6,043 bases of DNA from an uncultured Bacillota bacterium (GTDB lineage Bacteria > Bacillota > Clostridia > UBA1381): the NCBI GenBank assembly GCA_949297205.1, contig CASFSH010000068.1, forward strand, positions 1 through 6,043. Direction: 5' to 3'. Below the pieces are notes generated by a model. It worked only from the letters and a program-made list of their open reading frames with translations, was not told where the DNA came from and did not search any database. A program made the translations under genes and the position numbers. Shown one piece after another: positions 1 through 6,043 of this stretch; within the stretch, counting starts at the first letter, position 1; each line of letters starts with the position of its first letter.

Positions 1-1284
1 GAAGAAGAAATTTATTTTATGGTAAAAAAATCACCGTTTTATATGAAATTACATTATGAAAATATAGATGGTATTTATGATGAAAATGCAAAATGGGAGA
101 TTACCGGCGGAAATATTGAAGTTGACAATAGTGGAGTTCTGACATTTTCATCATCGAATGAAAGAGCAGATGCAAAAACGGCAATAAAAAATACCAATTC
201 TGTACTGTGTTTTAAAATGAAGCTTGCACCTCTTGGAACATCAGCAAGCGAATATCAAGGATTTGATATAAAGCTTAGCTCTGACGAAAAAGGATATTTA
301 ATTGTGTTTAAGCATGATATAATAGAGTGGCAGAGAATAGGGAAAACATTAACAGAAATACCGAATGATTTTATAGAGGCTGACAAATGGTATGATGTTC
401 AGGCAGGAGGTATTAATACACCAAACGGTGTTTTACAATTTTTCCGAGTGGATGGAAGAATTATATATGCAGAACTTGATCAGACAAGTAACCAGACAAG
501 AGAAGAAGGATATTTCAGAATAAGAAAAAATCAATTGGGAAGTATTCAGATGAAAGATGTTGAAGAAGTCCCGGCAGACGGAATAATAATTGATGACATT
601 TTAAATGATTTTGTTAATCCGCAGTCTGATAAACATTTGCAGACTTTGTTTATCGGTTCTTCCGATACTATGGAAATGGGCTCGTCAGTTTTGTTTTCAA
701 AACTTGACAAAGCGGGGCTTGCAGAGGTAATGTATCCTGTTGTAAAAAATACTCAGTTTAATATTTCAAAAAATGATATTTCACAATATAAAACAAAACT
801 TCTGGAAATGTGTGTTGTTGCAGGATATAACCAGGGATTATCTGATTGTTTATTTAAAAACAAGATTGAATTTTTATATAATGACATAATTAATGTTGAT
901 TCCATAGATTCAAATGGGGTTACCATATATGCGGGATTTAAGACCATGACTGATAAATTTAAGGCGTCTGCAACAGAAGCTATGATGTATTCTGACTGTA
1001 AAAATATTGATGAGCTGAGAATGCATATAGCAAAATGTATGTTTACCGGCACAATTGATGCATGTTATACCGGTTTTGCGGGAAAATCTGAATATATATC
1101 GGATGTTTTAACAAAAGAAAATGCAGATTATCTGGGAATAGATATAAGTGATTATTTGAATCTTTCCGAAGAAGATAAATTAAAAGCTAATGATGAAATA
1201 GGAAATGGTAATCGAGGTGCAAAGACAAGAACACTTGAAGAACTGGTTGAAGATATACATAAAGCGGTTAAAAACGTTCTGTAA
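1..1284 (+). CDS. Secreted/surface modular protein, C-terminal part (LamG-like beta-sandwich plus helical tail), 5' partial
   Basis: The frame is open to the left edge (six more codons before the ATG at 19). That ATG has no convincing ribosome binding site and is not followed by a signal peptide, so the true start is most likely outside the window. Counting from the Met at 19, residues ~10-184 alternate short beta strands with aromatic positions (KLHYENIDG, FKMKLAPLG, ADKWYDVQAG, LQFFRVDGRIIYAEL, EEGYFRIRK). This is the pattern of concanavalin-like jelly-roll domains (LamG / DUF1080-like), which often bind or sit beside carbohydrates. Residues ~186-421 are predicted helical, ending in a segment built like YLGIDISDYLNLSEEDK ... 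TLEELVEDIHKAV. As I recall, this resembles helical repeats at the ends of large clostridial secreted enzymes. No catalytic domain is visible; one may lie upstream. Surface location is inferred from domain type. The gene ends 167 bp before the next gene, with a hairpin between. Reality of the gene is sure; function is not. Confidence 0.85.
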   Translation, partial: EEEIYFMVKKSPFYMKLHYENIDGIYDENAKWEITGGNIEVDNSGVLTFSSSNERADAKTAIKNTNSVLCFKMKLAPLGTSASEYQGFDIKLSSDEKGYLIVFKHDIIEWQRIGKTLTEIPNDFIEADKWYDVQAGGINTPNGVLQFFRVDGRIIYAELDQTSNQTREEGYFRIRKNQLGSIQMKDVEEVPADGIIIDDILNDFVNPQSDKHLQTLFIGSSDTMEMGSSVLFSKLDKAGLAEVMYPVVKNTQFNISKNDISQYKTKLLEMCVVAGYNQGLSDCLFKNKIEFLYNDIINVDSIDSNGVTIYAGFKTMTDKFKASATEAMMYSDCKNIDELRMHIAKCMFTGTIDACYTGFAGKSEYISDVLTKENADYLGIDISDYLNLSEEDKLKANDEIGNGNRGAKTRTLEELVEDIHKAVKNVL

Positions 1285-1301
1285 AGTATCATAAAAGATA
1301 A

Positions 1302-1340
1302 GTATCTGTGTTATGTATTTATAATATATAACACAGATAC
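1302..1340 (+). terminator. Strong intergenic hairpin, probable (imperfect) transcription terminator of the upstream gene
   Basis: GTATCTGTGTTAT at 1302-1314 pairs perfectly with ATAACACAGATAC at 1328-1340 (13 bp). A G-U pair and further A-T pairs extend it inward, leaving only a small loop around 1319-1323. It lies 17 bases after the stop codon at 1284. The tail on the + strand (ATAATTTATT) is U-rich but interrupted, and the stem is AT-rich, so it is weaker than a textbook intrinsic terminator. Read on the other strand the stem is followed by TTATCTTTTATG, which is also only moderately U-rich. It could instead act as a 3'-end-stabilising structure within a transcript. Confidence 0.55.
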
Positions 1341-1385
1341 ATAATTTATTGGCTGTAATTGTAAAAAAACAGAACATTTGTTGGT

Positions 1386-1412
1386 TTGAAAAATAAATAT
1401 ACATTGTATAAA
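1386..1412 (+). promoter_or_regulatory. Possible sigma-A-type promoter for the beta-helix gene
   Basis: TTGAAA at 1386-1391 (one mismatch to TTGACA) and TATAAA at 1407-1412 (one mismatch to TATAAT) are separated by 15 bases, shorter than the preferred 17. The pair lies after the hairpin at 1302-1340 and about 40 bases before the start codon at 1452, so its position suits an independent promoter. The surroundings are very AT-rich, where such matches arise by chance, hence the low confidence. Confidence 0.3.
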
Positions 1413-1436
1413 AATATTTAACACAGCGGTAAACAG

Positions 1437-1442
1437 AAAGGA
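1437..1442 (+). promoter_or_regulatory. Ribosome binding site of the beta-helix gene
   Basis: AAAGGA lies nine bases before the ATG at 1452. Together with the signal peptide that begins exactly at that ATG, it fixes the start codon. Confidence 0.75.
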
Positions 1443-1451
1443 TCAATCATT

Positions 1452-4400
1452 ATGAGAAAATTATTAACGCTTGTTATTGCAGTTCTGCTGACAGAGCAAA
1501 TCGGTATGTTTGGTGTGGCTGCAAAAGAACCGGTTAATATATATGTTTCGGAAAAAGGCAGTATTACTGGCTCCGGAGAAATTAATGATCCGGTAAACAG
1601 TATTCAAAGTGCAATATTGCTTTGCGAAAAGTTTAGCGGTGAGGATATAAATATATTATTTGATGCCGGAGAATATCAGATTTGTGATACTGCGGTATTT
1701 AATGGATTTGATAAAAACAATGTGACATTTAAAGCTAATGGTGATAAAGATGTTATATTTACGGGAGCTGTAAGACTTAATTCCCAAAAGTTTTCAAATG
1801 TAAGTGATGCATCTATATTAAAGAGAATCCCACGTGAAGCAAGAAGTAAAGTTTTACAATATAATTTATCGGAAAGCGGAGTAAAGTACTCATTATCTGA
1901 CAGCAAAAGGCCATATTTATTTGTAAACGGCAATATGCAAACCAAAGCAAGATACCCAAATAATGAGCATTTAACTGCTAAAACCGCTGACGGAACAACG
2001 TCATTTGAGGTGCTTGATTATGATGTTTCAAAGTGGAACCGGGCAAAAGATACTGTTTTGGTAGGATCGGTTTTATCAACATATTTTTGGAGGAACTGCA
2101 ATATCAGCGTTAGCGAAAAGAATATCACTTCCGATACAAAAATCAGAAAAGATGCCGAGTATTTTGTTGAAAATTTAATTGAAGAATTGGATTCTCCCGG
2201 CGAATATTTTGTTGACAGAGAAAATAATATTTTATACTATTATCCGAGTTGTGAATTATCGGATTCAACAATAGAAATCACTTCATTTTTAGATACTGCG
2301 GTTGTTATGAAAAATTCCAAAAACGTTACATTTGACGGGCTGACATTTGAAAAAATCGGCGGCAATGCATTTGATATTACAAATGCTGAAAATGTTAATA
2401 TAATAAACTGTAATATTAATTACATTCAGGGAGATAATGCAATAAATATAACCGGAAATAATTGTGTTATTAGTGACAACAGCTTTTACGGCTGTTCTGA
2501 TAATGTTATACTTTTTCACGGCGGAAGCGTTAAAACACTTATGGCCGGAAATGTCGAAATAAAAAACAACAGAATATCTTTTTGCGGATATGAAGGAAGA
2601 CACAGTATAATTTCATCAGGCTCTGATGCAACAACAACACCTGTTGATTTTGGAAATAAAATTAAAAATAATATAATACAGGATTGCATGACATTTATGG
2701 GAATTAGCTGTAATGCTAATGATTACGAGATTAAATATAATGAAATAGTAAATCAGGGGTACTTAATCGGTGACGGCGGTGCAATATACATGGGTAAAAG
2801 CAATGTAAAATATGGTACTGAAGCTGCATACAACTATATTCATGACGGTCACAAGAATGATCCTCAGTATGCATATTGCGGACTGTATTCGGATGACGGA
2901 TACAGCGGAACAAATTTTCATCACAATATTGTAAAGGATATGTATCAGGGAGTAATTGCAGGTATCGGAATGAATTGTATGATAAATGACAACTTGTTTA
3001 TAAACAATTCCAATGCATCCGGCATCGGTTCGAGAATGACATCTTATTCAGTAAGCAACGGTGCCGTAGACAGCGGTATGCAAGGTATGATGTACAATGA
3101 AGCCAATGATTTAATAACAAAAACCACATACGGGAGCAAATTTGCAGCATATTATCCGCAAATAAAAGAAGGGCTGGAAAGAAAGCCTTATTTTGCACCC
3201 TGGAATTCGGAATTTACGGGAAATGTTACAATAGGCGGAAAAACAATATCGGAAAGACCGTGGCATCCGTATTACAAAATAGATGGGACTACACCGGTAT
3301 TCAGCAGTGAAGCAGATTATATTAATGATCAAGGGTATGAGATTCAATATGGTAAAAAATATATCGGATCTTATTTATATGAAGGTGCTATAGTTGATGA
3401 GTTTTCGTTGTATGGTGCAAAGATAGAAGACGGGTACGGAAATGATTTAAACTGTACACCGCTTGGAAATCCCGTTTTTGATTATGATGAAAGATATTTT
3501 ACAGATGCGAAAAATCAGGATTTTACTCTGACAGATGAGTTTTCATGCGATGTGTCGGATGTAAAATCAATAGATATGTCCGCAATCGGTATTATATCAA
3601 CCACAAATCCATCAATATTTAATGTAAATGCAGAAACACCGGATTTGATTTATCCTGAAAACGGTCAGCAAAATGTTGATAGTAATGTTAAATTTGTGTG
3701 GAACAGAGTTAAAAATGCATCAAAATATAATATTATAGTTTCAAAAAATGCGGATTTTTCGGATGCTGTTATTAACGAAACATTTAATGATACGGCAGAT
3801 GCGTTGATAAAAGAATATACCCTTGAAAACGAAAGTAAATATTATTGGAAAGTAACGGCTTATGGTCTTGCAAAAAATGATTCATTTGAAATTATAAGCA
3901 ATACTTTTACATTTACAACAAAATCAAGTAACTTCTTGGATAAAAATAATCTGGAATTTGCAGTAGGTATTTTGGATAAACAAATTGCGGATTATAAAAA
4001 CGGATATTTTACATATACTGACGAATCAATTAAAGATGAGGTTGAAGAAGAGAGCATAAGAACAAAATTTGTGTTGGAAAATGCAAATACACAGGATGAA
4101 CTTGACGTACAAGAGGACTCCGTTTTAAATATTCTTGAAATGTCGGCCGAATATATAGAAAACAGTAACCCTGAAATAAAAGAATGTTATGTTGATAAAA
4201 ACAATGATAATGTATACGTAAAGGGTGTTGGTTTTGGAAAAAACACTAAGGTATCGGTATTGGTTACAAACCCTGATTATGATAATATCACAGCAAAAGA
4301 AGAATTTGACTTAACATCTGTTCAGTATACAGATACATTAACTGCAGACGGCACGGGTGTAATTGAGTTTGTGTTCAATACAAGAATAAACAATGAGGAC

Positions 4401-4823
4401 AGAAGCGGAGATTACACTTTATATTTGGGTTATAATGGAAAAATTCTTAAAAAGACTTATAATTACGGGATAATATCTGCAGGGAATATAACATATAAAA
4501 ACTCGGATGGGGAAATTATATCTGATTTATCTGAATACTCAGGAAAAACCATAACAATGTGCTGTGATATTGATAATGATACAAATATGACAATTTCGCC
4601 GGCAGCAGTAACAGCGTTTTATAACAATGATAAACTCTATTCTGTTTTAGTAAATACAGATAATATTATCAATGAAAAAGAGGAAAAAGAGATTGTGTGG
4701 GAAGCTTATATTCCTGAAAATTTTTCAAAAGTCACACAAATAAAAGTATTATTTGTGGATTCTATGATAACATTGAGCCCGCTTACAAAAGCAAAAGTAA
4801 TTTTTGAAAAAGACGTAACGTGA
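1452..4823 (+). CDS. Secreted right-handed beta-helix protein, GH141-like, with FN3-like and Ig-like modules
   Basis: Probable exported polysaccharide-acting enzyme of 1123 residues. Residues 1-24 form a signal peptide (MRK, then a hydrophobic core, likely cleavage after GVAA). Residues ~30-55 (IYVSEKGS ... DPVNSIQSAI) are the typical opening of bacterial beta-helix proteins. The helix runs to about residue 540, with ladder-like turns such as VTFDGLTF, VNIINCNI, CVISDNSF, VEIKNNRI and YEIKYNEI. LFVNGNMQTKARYPN (~156-170), GDGGAIYMG (440-448), YNYIHD (460-465) and GLYSDDGYSG (477-486) match the pattern I recall for GH141-type glycosidases (fucosidase and xylanase activities are known there). 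Asp441, Asp481 and Asp482 are candidate functional residues. Then come an FN3-like module (~729-824), a helical stretch (~827-903) and two Ig-like modules (~907-1006, ~1012-1120). The last ends in IKVLFVDSMITLSPLTKA, like a common clostridial terminal domain. No LPXTG, SLH or dockerin is visible. Export and fold are sure; substrate and exact family are not. Confidence 0.85.
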   Translation: MRKLLTLVIAVLLTEQIGMFGVAAKEPVNIYVSEKGSITGSGEINDPVNSIQSAILLCEKFSGEDINILFDAGEYQICDTAVFNGFDKNNVTFKANGDKDVIFTGAVRLNSQKFSNVSDASILKRIPREARSKVLQYNLSESGVKYSLSDSKRPYLFVNGNMQTKARYPNNEHLTAKTADGTTSFEVLDYDVSKWNRAKDTVLVGSVLSTYFWRNCNISVSEKNITSDTKIRKDAEYFVENLIEELDSPGEYFVDRENNILYYYPSCELSDSTIEITSFLDTAVVMKNSKNVTFDGLTFEKIGGNAFDITNAENVNIINCNINYIQGDNAINITGNNCVISDNSFYGCSDNVILFHGGSVKTLMAGNVEIKNNRISFCGYEGRHSIISSGSDATTTPVDFGNKIKNNIIQDCMTFMGISCNANDYEIKYNEIVNQGYLIGDGGAIYMGKSNVKYGTEAAYNYIHDGHKNDPQYAYCGLYSDDGYSGTNFHHNIVKDMYQGVIAGIGMNCMINDNLFINNSNASGIGSRMTSYSVSNGAVDSGMQGMMYNEANDLITKTTYGSKFAAYYPQIKEGLERKPYFAPWNSEFTGNVTIGGKTISERPWHPYYKIDGTTPVFSSEADYINDQGYEIQYGKKYIGSYLYEGAIVDEFSLYGAKIEDGYGNDLNCTPLGNPVFDYDERYFTDAKNQDFTLTDEFSCDVSDVKSIDMSAIGIISTTNPSIFNVNAETPDLIYPENGQQNVDSNVKFVWNRVKNASKYNIIVSKNADFSDAVINETFNDTADALIKEYTLENESKYYWKVTAYGLAKNDSFEIISNTFTFTTKSSNFLDKNNLEFAVGILDKQIADYKNGYFTYTDESIKDEVEEESIRTKFVLENANTQDELDVQEDSVLNILEMSAEYIENSNPEIKECYVDKNNDNVYVKGVGFGKNTKVSVLVTNPDYDNITAKEEFDLTSVQYTDTLTADGTGVIEFVFNTRINNEDRSGDYTLYLGYNGKILKKTYNYGIISAGNITYKNSDGEIISDLSEYSGKTITMCCDIDNDTNMTISPAAVTAFYNNDKLYSVLVNTDNIINEKEEKEIVWEAYIPENFSKVTQIKVLFVDSMITLSPLTKAKVIFEKDVT

Positions 4824-4830
4824 AAAATAA

Positions 4831-4950
4831 GCTGCTCATTTCACCGTTTTTCTTGACTTGGAGGATACCCATACGTCGTCGCTGCTCAAAACGGCAATCT
4901 GCTTGCTTCTCGCGTTAGGATTTGTGCCGCCGCATTGGCGGCGGAATGAA
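4831..4950. repeat. GC-rich structured intergenic island, probable dispersed repeat unit
   Basis: This part of the 164-bp gap between two AT-rich genes is about 55% G+C (hand count of 4853-4946), against about one third around it. GCTGCTCA occurs twice in direct orientation (4831-4838 and 4881-4888). CCGTTTT (4844-4850) is inverted as AAAACGG (4888-4894), and the right end is a 7-bp all-GC hairpin (4927-4944). Loosely similar ends (ATTTCACCG on the left, the complement ATTTTCATTCCGC on the right) could be degraded terminal inverted repeats. Such compact structured islands are typical of REP/MITE-like intergenic repeats. Only one copy lies in this window, so repetition is an inference. It encodes no transposase, and no target-site duplication is obvious. 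It could alternatively be a small RNA or a remnant of transferred DNA. Confidence 0.45.
4927..4944. other. GC-rich hairpin (7-bp stem, 4-base loop) at the right end of the island
   Basis: CCGCCGC (4927-4933) pairs with GCGGCGG (4938-4944) around the loop ATTG; an alternative 6-bp register also exists. No U-run follows on either strand (AATGAAAATAATATG on +, CACAAATCC on -), so it is not a standard intrinsic terminator. It ends 43 bases before the start codon at 4988 and could slow transcription or protect an RNA end. Confidence 0.6.
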
Positions 4951-4973
4951 AATAATATGAAATTATATTTGTT

Positions 4974-4980
4974 AGGAGAA
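4974..4980 (+). promoter_or_regulatory. Ribosome binding site of the URO-D family gene
   Basis: AGGAGAA lies seven bases before the ATG at 4988 and is close to the ideal Shine-Dalgarno sequence. It is the strongest site in the window and settles this start. It lies just outside the GC-rich island. Confidence 0.85.
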
Positions 4981-4987
4981 AATAAAA

Positions 4988-6031
4988 ATGACAAATCGTG
5001 AAAACTTTTTTAACTTTATAAAAGGCAAAGAATATGAGAAAATACCGTTCTATATGACAATGTGTGATCAGCTTAAGAAAAAATTTAAAGATAAGTATAA
5101 TATTGAAAATTATGAAGAATATTTTGATATACCTTTTAGACAGGAAGGAATTGCCCCTACACGTTTCCCCGTTGATTATTCAAAATATTACATTGGAAAA
5201 GACATTGATTATACAGGTGAATGGGGGGACGGACATAAATACGGAAGTATGGAGCATTTTACTCATTTTGTGCCATGTATGGATAAATTTGAAACAGTTG
5301 ATGAAATAAACAGTTTTCCCGTGCCAGATGTGCTTGCTGACTACAGATGGGAAGAAGCTTCAAAGAGGATAGAAAAGTTAAAACAACAGGATTATATAGT
5401 TATAAGCAATATTGCCATTGATATTTTTGAACCGGCATGGTATTTAAGAGGTATGGAGGAAATGCTGTCAGATTTTTATATAAATCCCGAACTGGCAGAA
5501 GCGTGTTTGGACAGAATAAAGAATGTAAAAGGAGAACTTGCAAAAAGGCTTGCTCAATCGGGAGTGGATGTGATTATCTACGGTGATGATGTTGCTATGC
5601 AGACAGGAATGATGATGTCTCCGGAAATTTGGCGTAAATTTTTAAAACCGCGTTTAAAAGAGGTAATAGAATATGCAAAATCAGCAAATCCAAATGTATT
5701 GGCATACTATCATTCTGACGGCGACTGCAGAGTGATTATACCTGAGCTTATAGAAGTCGGTGCGGATATTTTAAATCCGGTGCAGCCGGAATGTATGGAC
5801 CCAAAAGAGATATATGATTTGTATTCGGATAAAATTGCTTTTTGGGGAGGTATGGGTACACAAACAACTATGCCGTTTGGAACGGTTGATGATGTTTTTG
5901 AAAAGACAAAAGAACTAATTGGGTTAAATAAAAAGGGCGGTAAATTTGTAATTGCACCTACACATCTTTTAGAACCGGAAGTGCCGTTAGAAAATATAAT
6001 TAAATTCGTTGAAACTATAAAAAATGCTTAA
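4988..6031 (+). CDS. Uroporphyrinogen decarboxylase (URO-D) superfamily protein, not canonical HemE
   Basis: Complete 347-residue cytoplasmic protein with no signal peptide or membrane segment; the length is normal for the URO-D (TIM-barrel) superfamily. Family marks: SFPVPD (~109-114), EPAWYLRGMEE (148-158), YGDDVAMQTGMMMSPEIW (from 198), HSDGDC (242-247), VGADILNPVQPEC ending at Cys269, and FWGGMGTQTTMPFG (285-298). Canonical HemE has an N-terminal PVWxMRQAGR motif whose arginines bind the porphyrin. The equivalent here reads IPFYMTMCDQ, so haem synthesis is unlikely. Relatives include cobalamin- and coenzyme M-type methyltransferases (MtaA/MtbA), which bind zinc through HxC...C. Here the first Cys is replaced (HSD), although His242 and Cys269 remain, so methyltransfer is possible but unproven. 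No corrinoid protein gene is adjacent. The start follows a strong AGGAG site. The gene lies 164 bp after the beta-helix gene, so co-transcription is possible. Confidence 0.85.
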   Translation: MTNRENFFNFIKGKEYEKIPFYMTMCDQLKKKFKDKYNIENYEEYFDIPFRQEGIAPTRFPVDYSKYYIGKDIDYTGEWGDGHKYGSMEHFTHFVPCMDKFETVDEINSFPVPDVLADYRWEEASKRIEKLKQQDYIVISNIAIDIFEPAWYLRGMEEMLSDFYINPELAEACLDRIKNVKGELAKRLAQSGVDVIIYGDDVAMQTGMMMSPEIWRKFLKPRLKEVIEYAKSANPNVLAYYHSDGDCRVIIPELIEVGADILNPVQPECMDPKEIYDLYSDKIAFWGGMGTQTTMPFGTVDDVFEKTKELIGLNKKGGKFVIAPTHLLEPEVPLENIIKFVETIKNA

Positions 6032-6043
6032 AAAGTATATTTA

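Noticed and set aside
19..21. ATG at 19 as the true start of the first gene
   Set aside because: The frame stays open to the window edge, there is no clear ribosome binding site, and the protein begins inside a beta-sandwich with no signal peptide, so a 5'-truncated gene is more likely.
753..3347. Several open frames of 60-104 codons on the - strand (753-1052, 1180-1446, 1676-1945, 2289-2603, 2731-2913, 2998-3198, 3111-3347)
   Set aside because: All but 1180-1446 lie wholly inside well-supported + strand genes, and 1180-1446 overlaps the end of the first gene and the hairpin. None has recognisable protein features.
4927..4944. GC hairpin as an intrinsic terminator of the beta-helix gene
   Set aside because: No U-run follows the stem on either strand.
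4855..4984. Small protein encoded by the GC-rich island on either strand
   Set aside because: The open frames lack a start codon with a ribosome binding site at a sensible place. The openness is explained by high G+C content, and the hairpin and repeats favour a non-coding element.
5064..5309. 81-codon open frame on the + strand
   Set aside because: It lies in another frame inside the URO-D family gene and has low-complexity, family-free content.
4988..6031. Annotation as HemE (haem biosynthesis)
   Set aside because: The N-terminal arginine-rich porphyrin-binding motif is absent and no other haem genes are nearby.
1..6043. CRISPR array, tRNA or rRNA genes, transposase, phage genes
   Set aside because: No regularly spaced repeats, no tRNA- or rRNA-like sequence, and no matching protein motifs were seen on either strand.

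Overview
The window is AT-rich (roughly one third G+C by eye) and carries three genes, all on the + strand. Strong AGGA-type ribosome binding sites, the AT-rich codon use, and a secreted modular protein with the C-terminal Ig-like domains common in clostridial surface proteins all suggest a bacterium of class Clostridia, probably an uncultured plant-fibre or gut-type anaerobe. This assignment rests on protein style only; there is no rRNA or other marker gene here.

Layout: (1) 1-1284 is the 3' part of a gene cut by the left edge. Its product has a concanavalin/LamG-like beta-sandwich followed by a helical tail of the kind found at the end of large secreted clostridial proteins. (2) 1285-1451 is a spacer with a strong 13-bp hairpin, a possible promoter and a clear ribosome binding site. 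(3) 1452-4823 encodes a 1123-residue exported protein: signal peptide, right-handed parallel beta-helix resembling the GH141-type glycosidase group, a fibronectin type III-like module, a helical segment and two Ig-like modules. (4) 4824-4987 is a spacer that holds a strikingly GC-rich, structured island (about 55% G+C) that looks like a dispersed intergenic repeat. (5) 4988-6031 is a complete cytoplasmic uroporphyrinogen-decarboxylase (URO-D) superfamily protein that is probably not a haem-synthesis enzyme.

Taken together the window looks like part of a polysaccharide-use locus: one or two secreted carbohydrate-active or carbohydrate-binding proteins, followed by an intracellular URO-D-like enzyme. 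Proteins of that last kind may handle methyl groups, but the link to glycan breakdown is an inference from position only. I see no convincing new defence, mobile or RNA-guided system. The least explained items are the GC-rich island between genes 2 and 3 and the role of the URO-D-like protein.
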